NCBI RefSeq assembly: GCF_036898825.1
Contig: NZ_JARUND010000001.1
Location: forward strand, 4,216,001-4,280,000
DNA length: 64,000 nt
Origin: Streptomyces sp. B21-083
Lineage (GTDB): Bacteria; Actinomycetota; Actinomycetes; Streptomycetales; Streptomycetaceae
Direction: 5' to 3'
The notes under the pieces were generated by a model. It was given only the letters and a program-made list of their open reading frames with translations. It was not told where the DNA came from and did not search any database. Positions within the stretch are counted from its first letter, which is position 1. Every line of letters starts with the position of its first letter. Shown here piece after piece: positions 44,243 through 53,422 of this stretch. Both the position numbers and the translations under genes were made by a program.

Positions 44243-45514
44243 CTACGCCGCACTCCCCGGACGCCACAGGCCGTCCGGTGTCAGCCCCAGCAGCTCGATC
44301 GCGTTTCCTCGTACGATCCGCTCCACGACCTCCGGGTCCAGGTGCCCCATCTGCCTCTCGCCGACCTCCCGCGAGCCGGGCCAGGTGGAGTCGGAGTGGG
44401 GGTAGTCGGTCTCGTAGAGGACGTTGCCGACGCCGATCGAGTCGAGGTTCCTCAGCCCGAAGGCGTCGTCGAAGAAGCAGCCGTAGACGTGCTCGGCGAA
44501 CAGCTCGGACGGCGGCCGGTGGACCTTGTCGGCGACTCCGCCCCAGCCCCGGTTCTCCTCCCAGACCACGTCCGCGCGCTCCAGGATGTACGGGATCCAG
44601 CCGATCTGGCCCTCCGCGTACATGATCTTCAGCTGCGGGAAGCGTTCGAACTTGCCGCTCATCAGCCAGTCGACCATCGAGAAGCAGCAGTTGGCGAAGG
44701 TGATGGTGGATCCGACGGCGGGCGGCGCGTCGGCGGAGGTGGACGGCATCCGGCTCGACGAGCCGATGTGCATCGCGATGACCGTCCCCGTCTCGGCGCA
44801 GGCGGCGAGGAAGGGGTCCCAGTCGTCGCCGTGGACCGAGGGCAGGCCGAGGTGCGGGGGGATCTCGGAGAAGGCGACCGCGCGGACACCCCGGGCGGCG
44901 TTGCGCCGGACCTCGGCGGCGGCCAACTCCGCGTCCCAGAGCGGGATGAGGGTGAGGGGGATGAGGCGCCCCTGGGCCTGCGGCCCGCACCACTCCTCCA
45001 CCATCCAGTCGTTGTACGCGCGTACGCCGAGCAGTCCGAGTTCGTGGTCCTTGGCCTCGGTGAAGGTCTGGCCGCAGAAGCGCGGGAAGGTCGGGAAGCA
45101 GACGGCGGACTGGACGTGGTTGATGTCCATGTCGGCCAGTCGCTGCGGGACGTCGTAGGAACCGGGGCGCATCTGCTCGTAGGTGATGACTTCGAGTTTG
45201 ATCTCGTCCCGGTCGTAGCCGACGGCGGTGTCGAGGCGGGTGAGAGGGCGCTGCAGGTTCTCGTAGATCCACCAGTCGCCGATCGGGCCGTCGTCGCCGG
45301 GTTCGCCCATGACAGGCTTGAACCGGCCGCCGAGGAAGGACATCTCCTTCAGGGGCGCGCGGACCACGCGGGGGCCTGTGTCCAGGTATTTCTTCGGCAG
45401 CCGGTCCTGCCAGACATCGGGGGGCTCCACCGTGTGGTCGTCCACCGAGATGATCTTCGGGAAGGTGCTCGCCGTCTCCGTACTCTCCACAGTCGCCTCC
45501 ACGGTCGTCTCCAT
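44243..45514 (-). CDS. ACMSD-like amidohydrolase (amidohydrolase_2)
   Basis: 423 residues from the ATG at 45514; a GTG nine bases further up is possible and neither has a clear ribosome site. The opening KIISVDDHTVEPPDVW carries the first metal ligand motif; VIAMHIGSSSRMPS and ETDYPHSDSTWPG give the later His and Asp. Relatives decarboxylate or hydrolyse ring-cleavage products, and similar proteins occur in actinobacterial sterol-like catabolic regulons. Operator e lies 22 bp upstream. Confidence 0.87.
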   Translation of the reverse strand: METTVEATVESTETASTFPKIISVDDHTVEPPDVWQDRLPKKYLDTGPRVVRAPLKEMSFLGGRFKPVMGEPGDDGPIGDWWIYENLQRPLTRLDTAVGYDRDEIKLEVITYEQMRPGSYDVPQRLADMDINHVQSAVCFPTFPRFCGQTFTEAKDHELGLLGVRAYNDWMVEEWCGPQAQGRLIPLTLIPLWDAELAAAEVRRNAARGVRAVAFSEIPPHLGLPSVHGDDWDPFLAACAETGTVIAMHIGSSSRMPSTSADAPPAVGSTITFANCCFSMVDWLMSGKFERFPQLKIMYAEGQIGWIPYILERADVVWEENRGWGGVADKVHRPPSELFAEHVYGCFFDDAFGLRNLDSIGVGNVLYETDYPHSDSTWPGSREVGERQMGHLDPEVVERIVRGNAIELLGLTPDGLWRPGSAA

Positions 45515-45535
45515 GACAGGCACGGTAGCGCCGAT

Positions 45536-45550
45536 CTGACGAACCGTCAG
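45536..45550. promoter_or_regulatory. Palindromic operator e (CTGACG-N3-CGTCAG)
   Basis: Perfect 6-3-6 palindrome, spacer AAC, immediately upstream of the amidohydrolase gene. The close distance to the start suggests the site overlaps the transcription start. Confidence 0.7.
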
Positions 45551-45714
45551 CTATGCGGTCACGCGTCCCTTTCTGTGGATCCCCGTGCGGAGACCGTGTG
45601 AGAACCCTGTAATACCTCGTGCGCCGACCTGTGATCGCTGTCTCGACAGCTGACGCATACGCCGGAGACAAGGCAAACTGACGTCCTGGTCTTGATGTTC
45701 GGCAGGGAGCGGTG

Positions 45715-48700
45715 ATGGGTGACATACCGGCTGTACCGCGGGTGCCGGCACAGCGGGATCCCAGGGACACTCCCGGGGCATCCCTGACGGACTCCCCGGC
45801 GGACTCTCCGGCGGCGCTGCGCTTCGGCGTGCTCGGACCGGTGCGGGCCTGGCGCGACGAGGAGCTCCTGCCCACCGGGTCCCCGCAGCAACGGGCGCTG
45901 CTCGCCGCGCTGTTGCTGCGCGAGGGCCGGACGGCGACGGCGGCCGAGCTGATCGACGCACTGTGGGGCGAGGACCCGCCGCCACAGGCGCTGGCGGCGG
46001 TACGGACGTACGCGTCCCGGCTGCGGAAGGTGCTGGGCGCCTGGGTGCTGGTGAGCGAGTCGGGCGGGTACGCGATCCGTTCGCTCGCCGAGGGCGCGCT
46101 GGATCTGACGGTGGCGCAGGAACTGGCAGCGGAGGCGGAGAAGTCCAGGAGCACCGGGGATCTGCGCCATGCGCGCGAGGTCCTCAACCAGGCGCTGGAC
46201 CTGTGGGACGGCAAGCCGCTGGCGGGCATTCCGGGTCCGTACGCGGACACCCAGCGGGCCCGGTTGGAGGAGTGGCTACTGCAACTCCTCGAATCGCGCC
46301 TCGACATGGACCTCGATCAGGGCTGCCACGCGGAGTCGGTCAGCGAGTTGACCGCCCTGACGGCCGAGCATCCCCTCCGTGAGCGGCTGCGCGAGCTGCT
46401 GATGCTGGCGCTGTACCGCAGCGGGCGGCAGGCCGAGGCTCTGGCGGTGTACGCGGACACGCGCCGTCTCCTCGCCGACGAGCTCGGTGTCGATCCCCGG
46501 CCCGGCCTCAAGGAGTTGCAGCAGCGCATACTCCAGGCGGACCCGGGGCTCGCCGAGCCCTCCGCCCCGCTCGCCGCCGAACCCGCCCCGGCCCTCGTCC
46601 GCCCCGCGCAACTCCCGGCCACCGTGCCGGACTTCACGGGCCGCGCCGCGTTCGTCTCGGAGCTGAGCAAGGTTCTGTCGTCCGCGTCGTCGGCGTCGTC
46701 GGAACAGGGCCGGGTGATGGCCGTGTCCGCGCTGGCCGGAATCGGGGGCGTGGGCAAGACGACCCTCGCCGTCCATGTGGCCCACCAGACCCGCTCGGCC
46801 TTCCCCGACGGGCAGTTGTACGTCGACCTCCAGGGCGCCGGTACGCAGGCGGCCGAGCCGGTGACGGTCCTCGGGGCCTTCCTGCGCGCCCTCGGCACGG
46901 CCGACTCGGCGATCCCGGACTCGCTGGAGGAACGCGCGGCCCTGTACCGCTCGGTGCTGGACGGCCGCCGCGTCCTGGTCCTGCTGGACAACGCCCGTGA
47001 CGCCGCCCAGGTACGTCCGCTGCTGCCCGGCATGGAGGGCTGCGCGGCCCTGGTCACCTCCCGGGTCCGGATGGTGGACCTGGCCGGCGCCCATCTCGTC
47101 GACCTGGACGTCATGTCCCCCGAGGAGGCCCTCCAGCTGTTCACGAAGATCGTGGGCACGGAGAGGGTCGCCGCGGAGCGCAAGGCCGCCCTGGACGTGG
47201 TGGCGGCCTGCGGTTTCCTGCCGCTGGCGATCAGGATCGCGGCCTCCCGGCTGGCGGCCCGCAGAACCTGGACGGTGTCCGTCCTCGCCGAGAAGCTGGG
47301 CGACGAACGCCGCCGCCTGGACGAGCTCCAGGCCGGCGACCTCGCGGTGAAAGCGACCTTCGAGCTGGGCTACGGCGCCCTGGACGGCCAACAGGCCCGC
47401 GCGTTCCGGTTGTTGGGCCTCGCCGACGGTCCGGACATCTCGCTCGCGGCGGCGGCGGCCGTACTGGGACTGCCGGTCGACGAGGCGGAGGAGGTCCTGG
47501 AGTCCCTGGTGGACACCTCGCTGCTGGAATCGGCGGCGCCGGGTCGCTACCGCTACCACGACCTCGTACGACTCTACGCGCGTTCCTGCGCCGAGCGGGA
47601 CGAACACCCGCCCGGCGAACGGGAGTCGGCGATGTCCCGGCTGCTCGACTTCTACCTCTCGACGGTCGCCGCGACCTACCGCGTGCAGCGACCCGAGGAC
47701 AGGCTCGTCGACCACCTGGAGCACACGGAGTACCCGGGGCTGACGTTCGCCGACAGTCACGCCGCGCAGGACTGGGTGCACGCGGAGGCGGTGTGCGTGC
47801 TGGCCTGCGTCCGCCAGTCCGCGACCCGCCGGAACATGCTCGGCCGGGCCGCCGACGTGCTGTGGGCCGCGGTCGAACTGGCCGAGTCCGGCACCAACTC
47901 CCGGGAGTACGAGGCGGTCGCGGCGATCGTGCGGGACGCGGCACGGTCCGCCGGTGACTCCCGTACGGAAGCCCGCGTCCTGACCGCGCTGGCCTTCGTG
48001 CACTGCTTCTCGAGCAGCCGTTTCGATGTCGCCATCCAGGAGTCGGAACGGGCATCGGAGTTGGCCCTCGCGGCCGACGACCGCCTCACCGCCTGCTGGT
48101 CGTCCAACATCAGCGGTGTAGTGGCCCTCTACCAGAACCGGCACGCCTCGGGCGAGGCCCACCTCACCCGGGCCATCGAGAGCTTCCGCGACTGCGCGGA
48201 CCGCCCCGGCGAGGCCAGCGCGCTGTGCAACCTCTCCCGCATCCACCTCGCCACGGGCCGCACCGACAGCGCGGTCGCCCTGGCCGAGCAGGGCACGGCG
48301 ATGTACGACGCGATGGGCCACGCCCTGCGAGGAGCGAACGGCCGGTACGCACTCGGCCTGGCGCTCACCCAGAGCGGCCGTCTGACGGAGGCCGCCGGCC
48401 ATCTCGACGAGGCCCTGCGGGTGTTCCGGGACAGCAGGCAGCGCCTCTGGGAGGGCATGACCCTGTTCCGCCTCGCCGAGGTCGATCTCGCGGCGGCCCG
48501 TTCGGCACGGGCGGCGGCCAACGCCGAGCTGGCGCTGACAGTGCTGCGCGGCATCGGCGGCGAGTGGCGACGCGGCAACGTCCTCACGGTCCTCGGCCGC
48601 GCCCTGCACGGCATCGGGCAGCTGGACCGTGCCAAGGTGTGCTGGCAGGACGCGCTCGGCATCTTCGAGTCGCTGGAGGCACCGGAGGCGGACGCGGTGC

Positions 48701-48738
48701 GGGGGTTACTGGGGCAGGCGACGCGTACGACCTGCTGA
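45715..48738 (+). CDS. AfsR-like SARP transcriptional activator
   Basis: 1007 residues from the ATG at 45715, five bases after GGGAG (a GTG three bases earlier is too close). Domains: OmpR-type winged helix about 25-110 (LRFGVLGPVRAWRDEELLP, AAELIDALWGEDPPPQAL), BTAD about 115-265 (LRERLRELLMLALYRSGRQAEAL), NB-ARC ATPase about 300-560 with P-loop GIGGVGKTT near 342 and LVLLDNARDAAQVRPLL, then TPRs about 740-1000. SARPs activate biosynthetic operons by binding direct repeats at the -35 region. It directly precedes the peptide/ATP-grasp cluster and is its likely activator. Confidence 0.92.
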   Translation: MGDIPAVPRVPAQRDPRDTPGASLTDSPADSPAALRFGVLGPVRAWRDEELLPTGSPQQRALLAALLLREGRTATAAELIDALWGEDPPPQALAAVRTYASRLRKVLGAWVLVSESGGYAIRSLAEGALDLTVAQELAAEAEKSRSTGDLRHAREVLNQALDLWDGKPLAGIPGPYADTQRARLEEWLLQLLESRLDMDLDQGCHAESVSELTALTAEHPLRERLRELLMLALYRSGRQAEALAVYADTRRLLADELGVDPRPGLKELQQRILQADPGLAEPSAPLAAEPAPALVRPAQLPATVPDFTGRAAFVSELSKVLSSASSASSEQGRVMAVSALAGIGGVGKTTLAVHVAHQTRSAFPDGQLYVDLQGAGTQAAEPVTVLGAFLRALGTADSAIPDSLEERAALYRSVLDGRRVLVLLDNARDAAQVRPLLPGMEGCAALVTSRVRMVDLAGAHLVDLDVMSPEEALQLFTKIVGTERVAAERKAALDVVAACGFLPLAIRIAASRLAARRTWTVSVLAEKLGDERRRLDELQAGDLAVKATFELGYGALDGQQARAFRLLGLADGPDISLAAAAAVLGLPVDEAEEVLESLVDTSLLESAAPGRYRYHDLVRLYARSCAERDEHPPGERESAMSRLLDFYLSTVAATYRVQRPEDRLVDHLEHTEYPGLTFADSHAAQDWVHAEAVCVLACVRQSATRRNMLGRAADVLWAAVELAESGTNSREYEAVAAIVRDAARSAGDSRTEARVLTALAFVHCFSSSRFDVAIQESERASELALAADDRLTACWSSNISGVVALYQNRHASGEAHLTRAIESFRDCADRPGEASALCNLSRIHLATGRTDSAVALAEQGTAMYDAMGHALRGANGRYALGLALTQSGRLTEAAGHLDEALRVFRDSRQRLWEGMTLFRLAEVDLAAARSARAAANAELALTVLRGIGGEWRRGNVLTVLGRALHGIGQLDRAKVCWQDALGIFESLEAPEADAVRGLLGQATRTTC

Positions 48739-48889
48739 GGGTTGCTCGGGCGTACGGAACAGGACCCGGACCCGGGCCACGTTCATCATTCGTTTATCGC
48801 GGTCCGGCAGGCTCGTCCCTGTCGAGCCGTCGCGTCGGGGGGCAGGCGGATCGACAGGGGGCCGGACCTTTTAGGGTGAACCGGCCCAG

Positions 48890-48931
48890 GGGCCCGCCCC
48901 GCAGTCCGCGGGGGAGTCGCGGGGCGGGCCC
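48890..48931. terminator. Strong hairpin between SARP gene and peptide gene
   Basis: A perfect 13-bp stem, GGGCCCGCCCCGC with GCGGGGCGGGCCC, ends only 36 bp before the peptide start codon. It can terminate the SARP transcript. Since almost no room for a promoter remains after it, it may also be a leader hairpin of the peptide mRNA. Confidence 0.7.
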
Positions 48932-48967
48932 TCAGTACACCGTCACCATTATCGGGGAGACAGCAAC

Positions 48968-49168
48968 ATGAGCGACGAGACCAAGACGAACGACATCCAC
49001 GCGACGAGCGAGCCGGTCACCGCCACCACTCTGGGCGACATCCACGCGACGACCGAACCGGCCAAGCAGACCAAGACCACGGCGACGATCCTGGGCGACA
49101 TCCACGCCACGACGGAGCCGGTCACCGCCAAGCCGAACGACATCCACGCGACGGACGAGCCGGTCTGA
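48968..49168 (+). CDS. Four-repeat DIHATxEP peptide, candidate RiPP precursor
   Basis: 66 residues with GGGGAGA 7 bases upstream of the ATG. Four near-identical units [G/N]DIHAT[S/T/D]EP[V/A] begin at residues 8, 23, 43 and 57; the last unit ends exactly at the C-terminus. Spacers are Thr/Lys-rich (TATTLG, KQTKTTATILG, TAKPN). There is no Cys, Trp, signal peptide or real leader (only MSDETKT). The unit offers Thr/Ser donors and Asp/Glu acceptors. A SARP lies upstream and an ATP-grasp/MFS/TPR/methyltransferase operon downstream. A multi-core precursor is inferred; I know no characterised family with this motif. Confidence 0.75.
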   Translation: MSDETKTNDIHATSEPVTATTLGDIHATTEPAKQTKTTATILGDIHATTEPVTAKPNDIHATDEPV

Positions 49169-49207
49169 GCCACCGGCTCCCACAGACGCAACACCTGCAC
49201 ACGGGGA

Positions 49208-49246
49208 ACGACCGCGGCGGCGCGGAGGGGGAGCCGCCGCGGTCGT
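49208..49246. terminator. Hairpin terminator after the peptide gene
   Basis: A perfect 14-bp stem (ACGACCGCGGCGGC with GCCGCCGCGGTCGT) around an 11-base loop, 40 bp after the peptide stop codon. It makes the peptide a separate short transcript or limits read-through to the biosynthetic operon. Confidence 0.8.
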
Positions 49247-49356
49247 GGTGTTTCGCGGGGGCGGCGAACCAAACAACGTGCACGATCTCGCAAAGCTTCC
49301 CTATTGCCACCCGATTCCGCTCACGGCCTCCCCGACCGCAGCCTGAATTTACATTG

Positions 49357-49423
49357 CCGAAATACACGGTACGATCCGCCCGAAATACGCGGTGCGATCC
49401 GCGTCCATACGCGTTGCGGGCCG
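49357..49423. promoter_or_regulatory. Three tandem 22-23-bp direct repeats, candidate SARP sites
   Basis: Copies at 49357-49379 and 49380-49402 match at 21 of 23 positions (core CGAAATAC-CGGT-CGATCCGC). A third copy at 49407-49423 (ATACGCGTTGCGGGCCG) matches the second at 14 of 17 with a 22-bp offset. Two helical turns of spacing is the geometry of SARP direct-repeat operators. They lie in the 434-bp AT-richer gap (49247-49680) ahead of the ATP-grasp gene, which otherwise holds no supported gene. Confidence 0.6.
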
Positions 49424-49680
49424 TCTGTTTTTCGCCAGGTTTCCGAAAGTAATCCCTTGCGTGCGACTCCTGCCGATAGCTACGATCTCTCGGCAGGGGG
49501 GTCCACGCAACTATTTCGTTGACGTGTCGATTGAGGTGAAACGCGCTTCGCTGCGCAGAAGTTCGCGGCGGACCCCTCTCGACCGTGAATTGATTAACAT
49601 GTTCTCATTCGATTCCCGGCGACAACACCAGGAATGGACATGGGCGTGTCGGGGGATCCTTGAAAATCGGGAGTGCATCC

Positions 49681-50943
49681 ATGGGGAAAAAAGAATATGT
49701 ACTGCTGCTCGGAGCCGACCAGTATCTTCGTGAACGGGCCTTCTCGGGGGCGAAACAGGCTGTCGATCTCCCCGTCTGGGCGGCTGCGGAGGATTCCGTA
49801 CGCAAGCTCAATCGCACGTTCGACAACATGCTGTCGGCCGATCCCAAGGACTCGGACTCCCTGCTGAGTGCCATCCGCGCACAGTCCGCACAGGGCTGGC
49901 ACCCCAGAATGGTCGTGCCGCTCAACGACTGGACGGTGGATTCGGCGAACACCGTGAACCGCGCCCTGGGACTGGGCGGACTGGACGCGACCACCGTGGC
50001 CAACGCGCGGAACAAGTACGCCATGAAGCAGGCCTTCCTGGCCGCCGGCGTCCGGGCCCCCGACTCCCGGCTCGTGCAGTCGGAGCAGGAGTTGCTCGAC
50101 GCCGTCGAGTCGGTCGGTCTGCCCGTCGTCATCAAGCCGTACGACTTCGGCGGCAGCGGCGGAGTCGTCCTCGCCACCACGCGCGAGGAGGCGGTCGCGG
50201 GTCTCGCGGAGTCGAAGGCCGTCATCGCGCAGTACGGATCGGCGTTCAACATCCTCGGCGACAAGTACCTCGTCGAGCAGTTCATCGACTCCGACGACGA
50301 GGTGTCCGTCGAGGTCCTCTGCGGCGCCGGCCGCGCACAGGTCCTCGCGGTGACCGAGAAGTACCTCTCCCCCCGCCCCTGGTTCGCCGAGGTCGCCCAC
50401 CTGGTGCCGAGCCACCGCACGGGAGACCCGGCTCTGACCGACCTCGCCGTACGCGCCTGTACGGCGCTGGGCATCGACCGGGGTCTCGCCCATGTGGAGA
50501 TCAAGTTCGACGCGGACGGCACGGCCTGGGTGATCGAGGTCGCCGCCCGGCCCGGCGGCGACGGGATCATGGACCAGGTCGAGCGGGCGTACTCGCTCAA
50601 CCCCTACCGGCTGCACGTCGGCTCGTATCTCGGCGCCGACCTCCTTGACGTCGTGGCCGGCGCGGAACCCACCAGGACCTCGGCGATCGCGTTCCTCAAG
50701 GCCGCGCCCGGACGGATCCTGGACGTCCTCGACGGGAAGCCGCTGCCGCCCGAGGTGCGGAGCATCAACATCAGCGCCAAGCCGGGTGATCTCTCCCAGG
50801 CCGCCAAGAACTGGAGCACCAGGGAGGGCCTCGTAGAACTCGAATGGGACGAGCTGTTCGGCGAGAAGACCCCGCTGCCGGTGACCGTGGCGAACGAGCT
50901 GGCCGACCAGATCTTCGTGAGCGGTGAGTCGGTCGGCGAGTGA
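49681..50943 (+). CDS. ATP-grasp ligase of the peptide cluster
   Basis: 420 residues from the ATG at 49681, seven bases after GGGAG (a TTG at 49660 is the alternative). The ATP-grasp core reads GLPVVIKPYDFGGSGGVVLATTREEA, QFIDSDDEVSVEVLCG, AHVEIKFDADGTAWVIEVAARPGGDGI, the last being the Mg-binding Glu/Asn-type strand. It resembles the ATP-grasp_4 group of amino-acid/peptide ligases (BacD, PGM1-like) more than RimK or microviridin ligases. It should activate a carboxylate as acyl-phosphate for amide or ester formation. First gene of a four-gene operon; the stop overlaps the MFS start (GTGA). Confidence 0.88.
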   Translation: MGKKEYVLLLGADQYLRERAFSGAKQAVDLPVWAAAEDSVRKLNRTFDNMLSADPKDSDSLLSAIRAQSAQGWHPRMVVPLNDWTVDSANTVNRALGLGGLDATTVANARNKYAMKQAFLAAGVRAPDSRLVQSEQELLDAVESVGLPVVIKPYDFGGSGGVVLATTREEAVAGLAESKAVIAQYGSAFNILGDKYLVEQFIDSDDEVSVEVLCGAGRAQVLAVTEKYLSPRPWFAEVAHLVPSHRTGDPALTDLAVRACTALGIDRGLAHVEIKFDADGTAWVIEVAARPGGDGIMDQVERAYSLNPYRLHVGSYLGADLLDVVAGAEPTRTSAIAFLKAAPGRILDVLDGKPLPPEVRSINISAKPGDLSQAAKNWSTREGLVELEWDELFGEKTPLPVTVANELADQIFVSGESVGE

Positions 50944-52088
50944 AGCGGTACACGCTGTACTCCGGTCTCTACCGGTTCTTCAACGGAGTGGTGCTGCTGC
51001 TCCTGAACTGGCACATCGCTTCCTCGCAGGGGGGAGGCTATGACGCGCTCGCCATCTCGACGGCGCTGTCCTTCGTGCCCGCCGTCTTCGTTCCGCCGCT
51101 GATCCGCTTCAGTCCGATCGCCGGCGGGGCCAGGATGACCGCCGCGGGGCTCACCGGGGTCTCCCTGACCCTGCTCCTGATCGCGGCCGCCTACGACCAT
51201 GTGCACGTGGTGGTGGCCCTGAACTTCGTTCTGTGGATCTTCTTCTTCTTCCTGGAATCGACCTGGGAAGTCTGGTTCAACGACGAGGCGTCCGGGCTCG
51301 ACGGCGTCGTCCTGCGCAGAAACAGCTCGCTGACGATGACCGTCAACCAGGTCGCGCTCATGGTCGGCCCACTGTTCGCACCGCTGTTCACACGCGTGGT
51401 CCGGGCCGAGTGGGTGGTGGTCGTCTGCGCCGTCCTGTTCGCCGCTGTCGCCGTCATGAGTCTGGGAGCGCACCGGTCGGCGGCCTCGACGGAGCAGCCA
51501 CAGCAGGAGGCCGGGCCGAGCAGCCCGGGCAGCCTCAGCGTCCTGTACCTCCTCGCCTTCATGCTCGTCTGGCCCATCCTGGGAACGTTCAACCTGATGC
51601 TGCCGTTGCAGGCCCTCGCCAACGGCAGGAGCATGCTCACCGTCGGCATCATGGACATGTTTCTCGGCATCGGAATGGCTGTTGCAGGAACCTTCCTGCA
51701 CCGCCTGACGAAAAGCCTCGGGTCCTGGGTACTGGTGGGAGCCGCGGTCGCCGTGACCGCCGCGATGGCGCTCTGGTTCGCCGTCCCGGCGTTCGGGGTG
51801 CCGCAGATGGTCGCCATCTTCGCCCTCGGCTGCGCCTTCGGCTCCCTGCGGGTGATCCTTCGCGCGGAAGCGGCGTCGGCTTTCTCGCCCCGGCAGGTCG
51901 GTGCGATCGTCGCGAACGCCAACGCCTCCTCCCTCGTGCTGCTGGCCGCGGTCCTGGCGGGCGGACGGTACGTCTCCACCCACATCTGGGTGGCCCCGTT
52001 CGCACTGACGCTGCTGCTTGTTCTCGCGTTCCACGGAATTCGCAAGGTCCAGAGCAGTCGACTCATACCGATCGAGGTGGCCGAATGA
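50940..52088 (+). CDS. MFS-type exporter of the peptide cluster
   Basis: 382 residues with about 10-12 hydrophobic segments (FFNGVVLLLLNWHIA, ALSFVPAVFVPPLI, LTGVSLTLLLIAAAY, WVVVVCAVLFAAVAVMSLG, FALTLLLVLAFHG). GTG start overlaps the ATP-grasp stop by 4 bp. The first helix RFFNGVVLLLLNWHIA is typical of MFS members without the DHA consensus loops. Likely exports the cluster product or provides self-resistance. Confidence 0.82.
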   Translation: MKRYTLYSGLYRFFNGVVLLLLNWHIASSQGGGYDALAISTALSFVPAVFVPPLIRFSPIAGGARMTAAGLTGVSLTLLLIAAAYDHVHVVVALNFVLWIFFFFLESTWEVWFNDEASGLDGVVLRRNSSLTMTVNQVALMVGPLFAPLFTRVVRAEWVVVVCAVLFAAVAVMSLGAHRSAASTEQPQQEAGPSSPGSLSVLYLLAFMLVWPILGTFNLMLPLQALANGRSMLTVGIMDMFLGIGMAVAGTFLHRLTKSLGSWVLVGAAVAVTAAMALWFAVPAFGVPQMVAIFALGCAFGSLRVILRAEAASAFSPRQVGAIVANANASSLVLLAAVLAGGRYVSTHIWVAPFALTLLLVLAFHGIRKVQSSRLIPIEVAE

Positions 52089-53422
52089 CAGTGCTCACCG
52101 ATTCCCGAGGCGTTCCCCAGCTGGTCGAACAACCGTCGGACATCGCGTTCGTCGAGAGCGCGATCGTCCAACTCGTCTCCATGAAACTGGACCACGAACG
52201 ATGTCGCCGGTCCTTCCGGTCCGCACCGCCCGTCGCAGTCCAACTGATGCTCGCCGTGGACCTGCTGTCCTCCATGGAGCGGCCGGCGGCTCTGCGGGCC
52301 GCGTCGATCCACGCCTCCCTCGTCGAGACCGACCCGGTCGAGCCACGGACCAGGGCGATGCTCTCCGCCATCGGTTCCTGGGCCGCGGGAGACCTGGTCG
52401 CCGCCCGGAACGGCTTCCAGGGCATCGTCGACACGTATCCCGGCGATGCCGTGTCGATCTACACCGTGCACATGCTGGACTTTTACCTCGGCGACGCTCC
52501 GCACATGCCGGCGCCGACGGCGAAGGCCATCGAGGTCTTCGCGGCGGACGACCCGGTCATCGGCTACCTCAACGGGCTGCACGCGTTCGCACTTGAGGAG
52601 AACGGTCAGATCACCGCGGCGATCGAACGCTGCCGGATCGCCCTGGCACACAACCCCGACGACATCTACGCGATGCACGCGATGGTGCACTGCCTCTACG
52701 AGACGGGCCGCCACGACGAAGGCGCCCGCTACATCCGGGAGTACATGCGCGGCCGGGACAGCTCGACTCCGATGCGGATCCACATCTGGTGGCACTACGC
52801 GTTGTTCGAGCTCTACGCCGACAACTTCCAGGAAGTACTGGCGTGTTACCGCGTCGGCATCCGCAGGAAGACGTCGCTGCGGTCGGCCGAGGACCTCGAC
52901 GCCGTCACGCTTCTGTGGCGTCTCGCCCTGGTCAGGCCGTCGCTCGACCTCTCCGCCTACTGGCGGTCGCTCTACCAGGACTGGGAGCCCTACCTGGAGG
53001 AGAGCTGGTACCTCTTCAACGACTTCCACGCGTACATCACGTACTGCCAGGTCGGTGAGTACGGCCGTGCCGACTCCCTCATGGAGGCGGTCCGGGCCCG
53101 CGGTGAGGCGATGTCCGAGGAAATGACCGACATATTCCTCGGCTTCCGGTCCTTCACGACCGGCGACTACGAGGATGCCGCGACCCGACTGGCCAGGTCC
53201 TTCCATCACGCGTTCCCGATGGGCGGCAGCAACGCGCAGCGCGACGTCATCGAACTCACCGCCATCGAGGCGGCACTTCGCTGCCAGAACCACGAAGTCG
53301 CGCGGCACATCCGCGACTTCGGCCGGATCTTCCGGCATCAGAGCCCCGTAGTCCAGGAGTACGAAAACCGCCTGGCGGCTCTGCGCACATCCGAAAACCA
53401 CACACAGGGGGTACTGAAGTGA
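52085..53422 (+). CDS. TTC38-like tetratricopeptide protein
   Basis: 445 residues, all-helical, soluble. The middle matches the eukaryotic/bacterial TTC38 pattern: NGLHAFALEENGQITAAIER, NPDDIYAMHAMVHCLYETGRHDEGA, then MRIHIWWHYALFELYADN, with the conserved His/Trp residues that suggest a metal or ligand site rather than a plain scaffold. ATGA overlap with the MFS gene and GTGA overlap with the methyltransferase gene show strict co-translation. A scaffold or processing role in peptide maturation is a guess. Confidence 0.8.
   Translation: MTVLTDSRGVPQLVEQPSDIAFVESAIVQLVSMKLDHERCRRSFRSAPPVAVQLMLAVDLLSSMERPAALRAASIHASLVETDPVEPRTRAMLSAIGSWAAGDLVAARNGFQGIVDTYPGDAVSIYTVHMLDFYLGDAPHMPAPTAKAIEVFAADDPVIGYLNGLHAFALEENGQITAAIERCRIALAHNPDDIYAMHAMVHCLYETGRHDEGARYIREYMRGRDSSTPMRIHIWWHYALFELYADNFQEVLACYRVGIRRKTSLRSAEDLDAVTLLWRLALVRPSLDLSAYWRSLYQDWEPYLEESWYLFNDFHAYITYCQVGEYGRADSLMEAVRARGEAMSEEMTDIFLGFRSFTTGDYEDAATRLARSFHHAFPMGGSNAQRDVIELTAIEAALRCQNHEVARHIRDFGRIFRHQSPVVQEYENRLAALRTSENHTQGVLK

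Noticed and set aside
48968..49168. Peptide repeats as a mere microsatellite or CRISPR-like array
   Set aside because: Repeats are conserved at the residue level with variable spacers in frame, have a good ribosome site and end with the stop codon; spacing and content do not fit CRISPR.
49304..49733. Small frames in the gap before the ATP-grasp gene
   Set aside because: They cross the direct repeats and the ATP-grasp start, lack ribosome sites and show no third-position GC bias.
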